The notes: generated by a model from the letters alone, not told the origin. 23,303 nt of DNA from an uncultured Eubacteriales bacterium (GCA_948787875.1 CAQFKO010000020.1:1-23303), one strand, 5' to 3'. Positions 8,560 to 15,974 are shown, counted from the first letter of the stretch. Numbers and translations: made by a program.

Positions 8560-9510
8560 TTATTTTTCGAATTTAAAATTGTTAATTGATTTTAGTTTGT
8601 GGTCAATCTGTCCGTCTTTATAGATTTTTGTTTGATTGCAAACTCTGTCAAATTCATTTTGTTCAAAGTTCATTATTCCGCGGTTTAAGATGCAAATTGC
8701 TTGCCCCACAGAAAAACTTATACAGTCATAGTCAAGGTAGGTTGCAAGTAGCCCGAAATCTGATTTAAACAATTCTATAAAGTTGTGTTTGTCGGCAGGG
8801 CTCAAACTGTCTGCAAAATAGTTAAGCGCCAAAAGCCTTGCTTCTGTTTGTTTGTTGCTTAGTATTGGCATGGTTATATAAGAAAAGACACTGTTTAAAA
8901 GTTTAAAAATTTCCCAATCTTCAATAATTTTTTTTGTATTGATTTTAAACCTTATTATCGGTTCTTCCTCTTTTGAATAAGAAAGGGTATTTGCATATTG
9001 CTTTGCTTCAATAAATTTCGGAGCGGCATAAAGTCCGTTAGAGTTTACGCCCGTTCCGTGAAAATAGTCATAGTCACACATAACATTTGCGTGATAGATT
9101 AGTTTTGGTGAACCTCTGTAATATTCTTCGTCAAATTCTACCAAAACATTTTCTTTGTTTGAATATATTGCCAGCCTGTTATTTTTCAATTTTTCATAGT
9201 CTTCCTTATTTAAAACGGTAGGCAAGGAATTATAGCCATAAAGGTCAATCATAAAGTCAAACAAATCTTCGTCAATTTTAAATAATTGGCTGGTAGAAAG
9301 CATTCCGCTTAGCCCGTGTTTTTCTTCCAAAAATTTGATATAATTCTCTATATTAATAAGTTTTTGAAAGTCTTTTGCAATATTGTCGTGGTTTACTTTG
9401 TCACCATAACTTTTTTTCAGTTCACTGAAAAAAGGGTGGCACATAATTTTTATTTCTTCAATGCCTTCAATAACTTTCAATTGTCTTTTTGAATCTTGTG
9501 AGTTATTCAT
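8560..9510 (-). CDS. ART-like paralog 4 (first gene of the operon)
   Basis: 316 residues from ATG 9510; the frame runs open to a TTG at 9591, but the promoter just before the ATG excludes that start. An N-terminal helical extension of about 35-40 residues is unique to this copy. Then come DEDLFDFMIDLYGY and LPTVLN, an inserted charged stretch (105-128), YYRG (Y131-R132-G133), HGTGVNSNGLY (151-161), A169 and Y172, LDYDCI (259-264) and ICILNRG (273-278). It keeps the most canonical ART-like motif set of the four: YRG, GTG and NGLY are all present. The -10 box ends 6 nt before the ATG and there is no ribosome binding site, so the mRNA is probably leaderless. Function unknown; the fold is inferred. 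Confidence 0.78.
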   Translation of the reverse strand: MNNSQDSKRQLKVIEGIEEIKIMCHPFFSELKKSYGDKVNHDNIAKDFQKLINIENYIKFLEEKHGLSGMLSTSQLFKIDEDLFDFMIDLYGYNSLPTVLNKEDYEKLKNNRLAIYSNKENVLVEFDEEYYRGSPKLIYHANVMCDYDYFHGTGVNSNGLYAAPKFIEAKQYANTLSYSKEEEPIIRFKINTKKIIEDWEIFKLLNSVFSYITMPILSNKQTEARLLALNYFADSLSPADKHNFIELFKSDFGLLATYLDYDCISFSVGQAICILNRGIMNFEQNEFDRVCNQTKIYKDGQIDHKLKSINNFKFEK

Positions 9511-9516
9511 ATTCGT

Positions 9517-9545
9517 ATTATAACATACCAATTCAATAGAGTAAA
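9517..9545 (-). promoter_or_regulatory. Promoter of the paralog 4-3-2 operon, predicted leaderless
   Basis: On the minus strand, TTTACT (9545-9540), 17 nt, TATAAT (9522-9517) with an extended -10 TG. The ATG (9510) begins 7 nt after the -10 box, exactly where transcription should start. Confidence 0.6.
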
Positions 9546-9588
9546 GGGGGGTTTTGAAAATTGTTATTGCAATTTTGCGTTTTTGGCA

Positions 9589-9617
9589 CAAAAAAACAGA
9601 GCTGATGTGCTCTGCCT
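9589..9617 (-). terminator. Rho-independent terminator of the 9628-10053 gene
   Basis: CAGAGC (9614-9609 on the minus strand) pairs perfectly with GCTCTG (9602-9597) around a 6 nt loop and is followed by seven T on the minus strand (9596-9590). It separates this gene from the ART-like operon. Confidence 0.85.
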
Positions 9618-9627
9618 AAATAATATT

Positions 9628-10053
9628 TTATTTATTTTTGGAGATGTTTTCAACAGTGTTAAAGAGTTGCTCCATGTTTTCTTGAAGTTGCAAATAAAAA
9701 CATCTGCCTTCATATTTTCCGTTTACTTGCCTAATTAGGTTAAAACCGCTGTAATCTTTGTTAATTTCAATCAGCAACGAACTAAATGGCATTCCATTAT
9801 ACTCTTGTTCGCTTTCATAAACAAGCTCAATCCAAAACCCTGAGTTTAAAGATTTTCTTGTTTCTTTGTCAAGGCTTACGCCAAAAGCCGGCATATCATA
9901 AGCCCCGTTTGTGATGTGTTTTAAAGCCCCCAAAACTTCTTCGTATTTTTGGTCGCCTTTGTTAAAAGTGGTTTTTTGTCCATCGTCATAAACAACAATG
10001 CAAGCACAGCTGTCAAAATAGCCTGTTATTGTGTCAAAAGATTTGTTTTCCAT
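9628..10053 (-). CDS. Unrecognised small protein
   Basis: 141 residues from ATG 10053, chosen because GGAGG lies 5 nt upstream. The frame extends to an ATG at 10101, adding a 16-residue hydrophobic lead that would resemble a short signal sequence, but the ribosome binding site falls inside that extension. The protein looks soluble and alpha/beta. Features: ACIVVYDDG (15-23 or so), a central NGAYDMPAFGVSLDKETRKS, FWIELVY, and a C-terminal SSLLIEINKDYSGFNLIRQ and GRCFYLQLQ with two strand-like stretches. I recognise no family. It has its own terminator, so it is a separate unit from the ART-like operon downstream, though on the same strand. Confidence 0.7.
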   Translation of the reverse strand: MENKSFDTITGYFDSCACIVVYDDGQKTTFNKGDQKYEEVLGALKHITNGAYDMPAFGVSLDKETRKSLNSGFWIELVYESEQEYNGMPFSSLLIEINKDYSGFNLIRQVNGKYEGRCFYLQLQENMEQLFNTVENISKNK

Positions 10054-10111
10054 AGTTCCTCCAAATAATAAAAGTATGCAACATAATATTTTAAATACCA
10101 TAAGCTTTTTC

Positions 10112-10134
10112 CCTTGCTAATATTATTTGCAAGG
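10112..10134. repeat. Perfect short inverted repeat between two unrecognised genes
   Basis: CCTTGC (10112-10117) and GCAAGG (10129-10134) flank an 11 nt AT-only loop. It lies upstream of the 10053 start, so it could be an operator or an mRNA hairpin. There is no good T run on the minus strand, which makes a terminator unlikely. Confidence 0.35.
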
Positions 10135-10149
10135 TTTTCAAAAATATTT

Positions 10150-10182
10150 ATAAAAAAATAAAAAGCCAAATAATTGGCTTTT
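10150..10182 (-). terminator. Rho-independent terminator of the 10181-10621 gene
   Basis: AAAAGCCAA (10161-10169) pairs with TTGGCTTTT (10174-10182) around a 4 nt loop and overlaps the stop codon. On the minus strand it is followed by a T-rich tail down to 10150. Confidence 0.8.
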
Positions 10183-10621
10183 ATTGGTCTTCACCCGGTT
10201 GAGATTGGTTTGGTGTGCGGGTGGTGTTTAAAAGCGATTCAACAGGCTCTTCCAAATAGCATTTGTAATAGTTTAAGTTGTTTAACACCTCAACAGCAAA
10301 CGGACGATCTTTTCTTGTAAGTTCGCCAAGAACTTCAATATTTTTTATTCTTTCTTCTGCCTTATCAAAAAAAGTTTTTATCATGCTTTTGTGACAATTA
10401 AGTCTTAGGGTTATTGCCTTTTTATCATTTTTAGACAATGCTGCAAAATTTTCACTTACACTGTCTAACATATCTTTAAAACTTGCAAAGGTTCTTAAAA
10501 CTTCCACTGCCAATTCCGAAAATGCAGCAGTAGAAAGGTCAATGCTGATTAGTTCTGCCAAATCGGCACTGTAATAATCCAATTTTTCGCTAAGAACAGA
10601 GTATGATTTATCTTGATTCAT
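10181..10621 (-). CDS. Unrecognised small, mostly helical protein
   Basis: 146 residues, ATG at 10621 with AAGGAG a few bases upstream. The composition is charged and helix-forming throughout (for example DYYSADLAELISIDLS, AVEVLRTFASFKDML, FDKAEERIKNIEVL), with no membrane segment and no signal peptide. The C-terminus is polar and probably disordered (TPNQSQPGEDQ). I recognise no family or catalytic motif. It has its own promoter and terminator, so it is a single-gene unit. Its position upstream of the other minus-strand unknowns is the only context. Confidence 0.7.
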   Translation of the reverse strand: MNQDKSYSVLSEKLDYYSADLAELISIDLSTAAFSELAVEVLRTFASFKDMLDSVSENFAALSKNDKKAITLRLNCHKSMIKTFFDKAEERIKNIEVLGELTRKDRPFAVEVLNNLNYYKCYLEEPVESLLNTTRTPNQSQPGEDQ

Positions 10622-10647
10622 AGTAACTCCTTTTTTTATACTCTTTC

Positions 10648-10676
10648 ATTATAGCATTATTTTTTTTCAAATTCAA
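10648..10676 (-). promoter_or_regulatory. Promoter of the 10621 gene
   Basis: On the minus strand, TTGAAT (10676-10671), 17 nt, TATAAT (10653-10648) with an extended -10 TG. The predicted start is near 10641, giving a normal 20 nt leader with a Shine-Dalgarno sequence, unlike the ART-like genes. Confidence 0.6.
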
Positions 10677-10757
10677 TATTTTTTTAAAATTTTTTTTGGT
10701 GCAAAAGGGGCTTTTGTTGTAAAAAAATAATATTTTGACAATTATTAATATATTTGT

Positions 10758-10787
10758 TTGACAATAATATAATATTTGTCATAGTAT
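10758..10787 (+). promoter_or_regulatory. Promoter of csoR-copA
   Basis: TTGACA at 10758-10763, 18 nt, TAGTAT at 10782-10787. The predicted start is near 10794, inside the CsoR-type palindrome. A second TTGACA at 10735-10740 and a TATAAT at 10768-10773 give other possible arrangements. Confidence 0.45.
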
Positions 10788-10792
10788 ATAAG

Positions 10793-10806
10793 TACCCAAT
10801 AGGGTA
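10793..10806 (+). promoter_or_regulatory. Probable CsoR operator
   Basis: Perfect inverted repeat TACCC-AATA-GGGTA, just before the csoR ribosome binding site (AAGGAG, 10809-10814). CsoR proteins bind GC-richer palindromes of the TACCC...GGGTA type upstream of their own operons. In this AT-rich context the C and G runs stand out. Confidence 0.65.
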
Positions 10807-10819
10807 TAAGGAGTAATTA

Positions 10820-11134
10820 ATGAAAAAAAAGAATAACGAATTGCAAGAGAACAAAAAGTTTAAGCATCAAGAAAGAACTGCGGAAAATATTAAACTTTTG
10901 CAAGGCAGGTTAAACAGAATTATAGGGCAACTTAACGGCGTAAAGAATATGATTGAAGAAAATAGATATTGCATTGACATTATAACACAGCTTTCTGCTT
11001 GTGAAAAGGCAATACATTCAGCTTCATTGGTGGTTTTTAAAGAGCATTTTGAAACTTGTGTTTCAGAAAAAATCAAGGCAGATGACGAAAATGTTGTTGA
11101 AGAAACCATGTTTATTTTAAAAACTATGAAATAA
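10820..11134 (+). CDS. csoR: Copper-sensing repressor CsoR
   Basis: 104-residue DUF156/CsoR-family repressor, all-helical, that releases DNA when it binds Cu(I). The core reads RLNRIIGQLNGVKNMIEENR, then YCIDIITQLSA, then VVFKEHFETCV. C51, H76 and C80 match in spacing the C36-H61-C65 copper triad of Mycobacterium tuberculosis CsoR, which separates it from the RcnR and FrmR groups. The first 20 or so residues are a charged extension. It autoregulates, judging by the palindrome directly upstream, and controls copA, which begins 10 nt after the stop. AAGGAG precedes the ATG. Confidence 0.93.
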   Translation: MKKKNNELQENKKFKHQERTAENIKLLQGRLNRIIGQLNGVKNMIEENRYCIDIITQLSACEKAIHSASLVVFKEHFETCVSEKIKADDENVVEETMFILKTMK

Positions 11135-11144
11135 AGGATAGCTC

Positions 11145-13727
11145 ATGATTGAAAAAAAATTTGACATAACGGGTATGACATGTGCTGCGTGTGAGCGAAA
11201 TGTTGAAAGGGCTGTGGGAAAACAAAACGGTGTTAAGTGTGCCACGGTTAATCTTTTGTCTAATAGCATGAAAGTAACTTTTGACGAAAACGAAACAAAT
11301 TCGGAATGTATTATTAATGCTGTTGAGGCGGTTGGTTATGGGGCAAGTGTTAGCGGTGAAAAAAGCGAGGGCAATGGCAAAAATCTGAAAAACACCTCCT
11401 CAAACAAAAAACAGGAATTTTATAATAAGCAAGCTCATGAAATCAAGGCAGAGAGAAATCGAATAATAGTGTCTGTTTTGTTGCTTATACCGCTTTTATA
11501 TATTGCAATGGGTCCAATGATTGGATTGCCGACATTTTGGTTTTTTAGCGGTGCGGAAAACGCTTTGATTTTGGTGCTTGCGCAGTTGGGGATCACCACT
11601 GCGGTGCTTGTTTTAAACAAAAAGTTTTTTATTTCGGGCTTTAAAGCTTTGTTTCACATAGCGCCCAATATGGACAGTTTGGTAGCCACAGGTTCTTTGG
11701 CGGCTTATCTTTACGGAATTGTGATAACCTTTGTTATGGCATATAACTTGGGTCACGGAAGGCTTGACGAGGTGCATAGCTTGATGCATTCTTTGTATTT
11801 TGAATCTGCTGCAACAATTTTGACACTTGTTTCTTTGGGGAAATATTTTGAAGCAAAAGCAAAGCAAAAAACCTCTTCTGCTATTGAAAAGTTGATTAAT
11901 CTTTCACCAAAAACCGCAACGATTTTAAAAGACGGAAAAGAAATTGTTACAGAAACCGAAAAGATTGCCGTTGGAGATATTGTTGTTATAAAAAACGGCG
12001 ACACTATTCCTGTTGACGGTGAGATAATAGAAGGCGAGGGGTTAGTTAATCAATCGGCAATAACGGGTGAGTCTGTTCCTATAAAAAAATGTGTGGGAGA
12101 AAATGTTATATCTGCCACGATTTGCGAAAATGGAACTTTTAAATTTAGAGCGACAAAGGTGGGCGAAGATACAACGCTTTCCGAAATAATAAAAATGGTT
12201 GACGAGGCGGGAAATTCAAAAGCTCCGATTGCAAGAATCGCAGACAAAGTCAGCGGTGTGTTTGTTCCAATAGTTATGGCAATTTCGGTTTTGACATTTT
12301 TTGTTTGGATAATAGCAACACAAAATGTGGGCGCGGCACTGACTTATGCAGTTTCTGTGCTTGTAATATCTTGTCCTTGTGCGTTGGGATTAGCTACGCC
12401 TGTGGCGATTATGGTTGCAACGGGAAAGGCTGCAAGTCTTGGAATTTTGACCAAGTCGGCAGAAGCGTTGGAGAGGCTAAGCAAAATTACAACCGTTGTT
12501 TTGGACAAAACGGGAACAATAACCGAAGGCAAGCCGTTAGTAACCGATATTATTGTTTTTGATAAAAATTACAGTGAAGAAAAAATGATTTCTGAGATTG
12601 ACGCGATTGAGAGCGGAAGCAATCATTTGATTGCAAAATCAATAAAAGATGCCGTAACTTTAAGCCAAGAATATGAAGTTAAAAACTTTGAAGAAATATC
12701 GGGAAGAGGTGTTAAAGCCAGCATTAATGGCAAAAAGTGTTTTGCGGGAAATTTTGAATTTGCTAAAGATATGCTTTTAAAAGAGCAAAAAGATTTTGTA
12801 AAAGAAAAACTCGAAGCCCTTGAAAAGCAAGAAAAAACTGCTATTGTTTTTGTAAAAGAAAAAAGCCTTATCGGCATAGTTGCGATTGCGGACAAAATTA
12901 AAGACGGAACAATTGAGGCAATTAAAAAGCTTCAAAGTTTGGGGCTTAAAGTGGTTATGCTTACGGGTGATAACAAACTTGCGGCAAATGCAATTGCAAA
13001 GCAGCTGGGCATTGTCGATGTTGTGGCAGAGGTTCTTCCTACGCAAAAACAACAGTTTGTTAAAAGCCTTCAAGAAAGAGGAGAGGTTGTTGCCATGGTG
13101 GGTGACGGCATAAATGATTCTCCTGCGCTGGCATTGGCGGATATTGGAATTGCGGTAAGCAACGGAACGGATATTGCCATTGAGTCTGCTGATATTGTTC
13201 TTACGGGTGGTGCGCTTAATAACTTGGTGAGTGCAATATTGTTGTCGAGGGCTACTCTAAATAACATAAAAATGAATTTATTTTGGGCATTTTTTTACAA
13301 CGCTGTGGGTATTCCCATTGCGGCGGGTGTGCTTGTTCCGATATTGGGAATTGCACTCAGCCCAATGCTTGCCTCGTTGGCAATGAGTCTTAGTTCGGTT
13401 TGTGTGGTGTTAAATGCGCTTAGAATAAATTTGTTTAAACCTAAAATAAAAATTGCAAAAAATAAAGAATTAAAATCAAAAAATATTGAAAGTAATCAAA
13501 AAGTGAGGGAAATTGAAATGAATAAAGAAATTTTAATAGAAGGCATGATGTGCGGACATTGTGTAAATCATGTTGAGAGTGCACTTAAAAAAATTGACGG
13601 CATAATCTCAGTTAATGTTAGTTTAGAAAACAAAAGTGCAACCGTTGTTTGCAACAAAGAGGTGCAAGACAGTGAAATAATTTCTGCAATAAAAGAATCA
13701 GGCTACGAGGTTGTTGAAATTAAATAA
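11145..13727 (+). CDS. copA: Copper-exporting P-type ATPase with N- and C-terminal HMA domains
   Basis: 860-residue P1B-1 ATPase that pumps Cu(I) out across the membrane. Order: N-terminal HMA domain with GMTCAAC (C13, C16); membrane segments from about 107; actuator TGES at 307-310; SCPCALGLATP with C410-P-C412; DKTGT with the phosphorylated D454; GDGIND at 653-658; and a last membrane pair with YN (FFYNAVG) and M..SS (MSLSSVCVVLN), the Cu(I)-specific signature. After a basic linker comes a second HMA domain, residues 792-860, with GMMCGHC. A C-terminal HMA is unusual; most CopA proteins carry theirs only at the N-terminus and use a separate CopZ chaperone. An in-frame ATG at 13518 precedes exactly this domain. 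Copper inducible through CsoR. Confidence 0.95.
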   Translation: MIEKKFDITGMTCAACERNVERAVGKQNGVKCATVNLLSNSMKVTFDENETNSECIINAVEAVGYGASVSGEKSEGNGKNLKNTSSNKKQEFYNKQAHEIKAERNRIIVSVLLLIPLLYIAMGPMIGLPTFWFFSGAENALILVLAQLGITTAVLVLNKKFFISGFKALFHIAPNMDSLVATGSLAAYLYGIVITFVMAYNLGHGRLDEVHSLMHSLYFESAATILTLVSLGKYFEAKAKQKTSSAIEKLINLSPKTATILKDGKEIVTETEKIAVGDIVVIKNGDTIPVDGEIIEGEGLVNQSAITGESVPIKKCVGENVISATICENGTFKFRATKVGEDTTLSEIIKMVDEAGNSKAPIARIADKVSGVFVPIVMAISVLTFFVWIIATQNVGAALTYAVSVLVISCPCALGLATPVAIMVATGKAASLGILTKSAEALERLSKITTVVLDKTGTITEGKPLVTDIIVFDKNYSEEKMISEIDAIESGSNHLIAKSIKDAVTLSQEYEVKNFEEISGRGVKASINGKKCFAGNFEFAKDMLLKEQKDFVKEKLEALEKQEKTAIVFVKEKSLIGIVAIADKIKDGTIEAIKKLQSLGLKVVMLTGDNKLAANAIAKQLGIVDVVAEVLPTQKQQFVKSLQERGEVVAMVGDGINDSPALALADIGIAVSNGTDIAIESADIVLTGGALNNLVSAILLSRATLNNIKMNLFWAFFYNAVGIPIAAGVLVPILGIALSPMLASLAMSLSSVCVVLNALRINLFKPKIKIAKNKELKSKNIESNQKVREIEMNKEILIEGMMCGHCVNHVESALKKIDGIISVNVSLENKSATVVCNKEVQDSEIISAIKESGYEVVEIK
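13505..13520 (+). promoter_or_regulatory. Possible internal ribosome binding site and start for a CopZ-like product
   Basis: GAGGG (13505-13509) lies 8 nt before an in-frame ATG (13518-13520) within copA. Starting here would yield a 69-residue HMA protein, the usual length of a free CopZ copper chaperone. This is inferred from sequence only. Confidence 0.4.
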
Positions 13728-13730
13728 AAT

Positions 13731-13762
13731 AAAAATCCATACAATTTGTATGGATTTTTTTT
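13731..13762. terminator. Bidirectional terminator between copA and cadA
   Basis: CCATACA (13737-13743) pairs with TGTATGG (13747-13753), and the stem is extended outward by A-T pairs to about 13731/13759. T runs occur on both strands, fitting convergent genes. Confidence 0.88.
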
Positions 13763-13773
13763 ATGTGAAAATT

Positions 13774-15615
13774 TTATTTTTTTAGTTTAAGAGCTCTTAA
13801 ACTGTTTAACACAGCAAGTAATGACACCCCTACATCTGCAAAAAGTGCGAGCCACATACTTGCTATTCCGAACGCACCAAGTGCAAGCATTAATATTTTA
13901 AAAGAAATTGTAAAGATAATGTTTTGTTTAACAAGTCTCATTGTTTTGCGTGAAATTTTTATGGCGTCAGCAATTTTTTGCGGTGAGTCGTCCATTAATG
14001 CAACATCTGCGGCTTCAATTGCAACGTCGCTTCCAAGCGCCCCCATTGCGATTCCTGCGTCGGCAAGTTTTAAAACGGGAGCATCATTTATTCCGTCGCC
14101 CACAAAAAGAGTGCTTCCTTTTGTTTCGGATTTTATTTGCGTAAAAATTTTGGCTTTGTCTTCTGGCAAAAGTTCAGCATAATATTCATTTATAAAAAGC
14201 TCGTTTGCCACTTTTTGAGTATTTTCGGTTTTATCTCCCGACAATATCGCAAGTCTGTTTATGCCAAGTTGTTTTAAGCTTGTTATTGCTGAGGTTGAAG
14301 TTGGCTTAATTGTGTCCGCAATTTCAATCCAACCCACAAATATATTATTTTTTGAAACATAAACTATTGCATTGCTTGAAGTTTGCTTTTCGCAGGCAAT
14401 ATTATATTTTTGCATAAGTTTAAAGTTTCCAACCAAAACTTCGTCTTTGTTTATTGTTGCTTTTACTCCAAGTCCTGCAAGCGTTTCGGTGTGCTTAATA
14501 AGGTTTGAGTTTGTTGTTTTTTTGTAATTTGCTTTAAGAGATAATGCAATTGGGTGGTTGGATTCGCTTTCTGCAAGTGCCGCAAGTTTAATAAGTTCAG
14601 AATCTTTTATTTTGTTTGGGTGAATGGCGCAAACAGAAAAATTACCTTTTGTGAGCGTTCCTGTTTTATCAAATGCAATGGTTTTTGCGTTTGCAAGTGT
14701 TTCAATATGATTTGCGCCTTTTATTAAAATGCCATTTTTTGAAGCTCCGCCTATTCCTGTAAAAAAGGAAAGGGGAATGGAAATTACCAAAGCGCATGGG
14801 CAAGAAATTACAAGAAGCATCAATGCTCGGCTAATCCAAGTCAGCCAATCTACGCCCAAAATAAGTGGTGGCAAAACTGCCAAAATTGTGGCTATTGCAA
14901 CTACCACAGGTGTATAGATTTTTGCAAATTTTTTTATAAAGTTTTCGGATTTTGCTTTTGAGTTTTCACTTTCTTCCACAAGTTTTATAATTTTTGAAAC
15001 AGTGGATTCTTCATAAACTTTGGTTACTTTGACAAAAATGGTAGAAGTTAAATTAATCGAACCCGACAAAACCTCATCACTTGTTTTGACTTCTTTCGGC
15101 AAGCTTTCACCCGTAAGGGCAGAGGTGTCAAGGGAAGAACTTCCGTCAACAATAATTCCGTCCAAAGCGATTTTTTCTCCCGCCAAAACACAAATAATTT
15201 CTCCGATGTTAACTTTGTTAGGGTTAACAAGTTCTTGGTTGTTTTCTTTTACCAGCCTTGCAAAATCGGGTCTGATGTCCATAAGCTTAACAATAGAATT
15301 TTTGCTTTTTTCAACAGCAAGGTCTTGCAAAAATTCACCAAGCTGATACAAAAGCATAACGGCAACTGCTTCGTGAGCTTCGTTTATCGCGAATGCTCCG
15401 ATACTTGCTAATAACATCAAAAACTTTTCACTTTCAAATTCTTTTTTAAATATTCCGATAACGAGTTCAAAAAAGATGTCGTAGGCAATTATTATAAATG
15501 CGACTATTAAAGTTATTAACTTTCCGAGACTACCCAAAAAATCAAAAAACGAAAGCACAAAAAGCACTGCTGACAGTATCATTCTTGCAATTAAAAATTT
15601 TTCCTTTTTTTCCAT
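13774..15615 (-). CDS. cadA: Zn/Cd/Pb-exporting P-type ATPase without a metal-binding N-terminal domain
   Basis: 613-residue P1B-2 ATPase that exports Zn(II), Cd(II) or Pb(II). Membrane segments begin almost at the N-terminus. Actuator TGES at 168-171; SCPCALVISIPLSFF with C272-P-C274; DKTGT with D316 as the phosphorylation site; GDGIND at 506-511. K573 (ISFKILML) and D594 (LFADVGVSLL) in the last two helices are the P1B-2 signature, distinguishing it from the copper pump. The usual N-terminal HMA or Cys-rich domain is absent: the protein starts MEKKEKFLIARMILS. The start at 15615 follows AAGGAG, overlapping the stop of cadC 2 nt away, so the two are translationally linked. Confidence 0.93.
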   Translation of the reverse strand: MEKKEKFLIARMILSAVLFVLSFFDFLGSLGKLITLIVAFIIIAYDIFFELVIGIFKKEFESEKFLMLLASIGAFAINEAHEAVAVMLLYQLGEFLQDLAVEKSKNSIVKLMDIRPDFARLVKENNQELVNPNKVNIGEIICVLAGEKIALDGIIVDGSSSLDTSALTGESLPKEVKTSDEVLSGSINLTSTIFVKVTKVYEESTVSKIIKLVEESENSKAKSENFIKKFAKIYTPVVVAIATILAVLPPLILGVDWLTWISRALMLLVISCPCALVISIPLSFFTGIGGASKNGILIKGANHIETLANAKTIAFDKTGTLTKGNFSVCAIHPNKIKDSELIKLAALAESESNHPIALSLKANYKKTTNSNLIKHTETLAGLGVKATINKDEVLVGNFKLMQKYNIACEKQTSSNAIVYVSKNNIFVGWIEIADTIKPTSTSAITSLKQLGINRLAILSGDKTENTQKVANELFINEYYAELLPEDKAKIFTQIKSETKGSTLFVGDGINDAPVLKLADAGIAMGALGSDVAIEAADVALMDDSPQKIADAIKISRKTMRLVKQNIIFTISFKILMLALGAFGIASMWLALFADVGVSLLAVLNSLRALKLKK

Positions 15616-15617
15616 AT

Positions 15618-15974
15618 TTACTCCTTAACATGCTCGCATGCATTAATCAAAAAGTTGGCAACATGCTTGTCTGCAACAGAGTAATAAACGGTTTTTCCGT
15701 TCTTTTTGAAATTGACGAGCTTTGCCATTCTGAGCTCACGAAGTTGGTGTGAAATTGCCGACTTGGTCATGCTCAAAAGATTTGCAAGGTCACAAACACA
15801 CATTTCATTTTTAAGAAGTGCCCACATAATTTTTATGCGAGTTTCGTCACCGAGTGCTTTAAAAAATTTTGAAATTTGCAAAAAGCTGTTTTTATCTAAC
15901 ATTTGCTTTTCCACATCTTTAACAATATTTGCATGAATAATATTGCAGTCACAATAATATCCGTTTTTTGTCAT
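15618..15974 (-). CDS. cadC: CadC-type ArsR/SmtB metal repressor
   Basis: 118-residue winged-helix repressor that leaves DNA on binding Cd, Pb or Zn. The helix-turn-helix is around MCVCDLANLLSMTKSAISHQLREL (59-81). Both CadC metal sites are readable. The alpha-3N site has C59 and C61 in MCVCDLA plus N-terminal C8 and C10; the alpha-5 zinc site has D102, H104, H115 and E118, each shifted by exactly one from D101/H103/H114/E117 of Staphylococcus aureus CadC. The protein ends at E118. ATG at 15974 follows AAGGAG. It is first in the cadC-cadA operon and probably represses it through the repeats at 16034-16089. Confidence 0.93.
   Translation of the reverse strand: MTKNGYYCDCNIIHANIVKDVEKQMLDKNSFLQISKFFKALGDETRIKIMWALLKNEMCVCDLANLLSMTKSAISHQLRELRMAKLVNFKKNGKTVYYSVADKHVANFLINACEHVKE

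Noticed and set aside
9511..9591. TTG start adding 27 residues to ART-like paralog 4
   Set aside because: It would place the promoter at 9517-9545 inside the coding region, has no ribosome binding site, and the extra residues are not shared with the paralogs.
10054..10101. Longer start of the 9628 gene with a hydrophobic lead, possibly a signal peptide
   Set aside because: The GGAGG that serves the ATG at 10053 lies inside this extension, and no good ribosome binding site precedes 10101. The extension is also short for a signal peptide.
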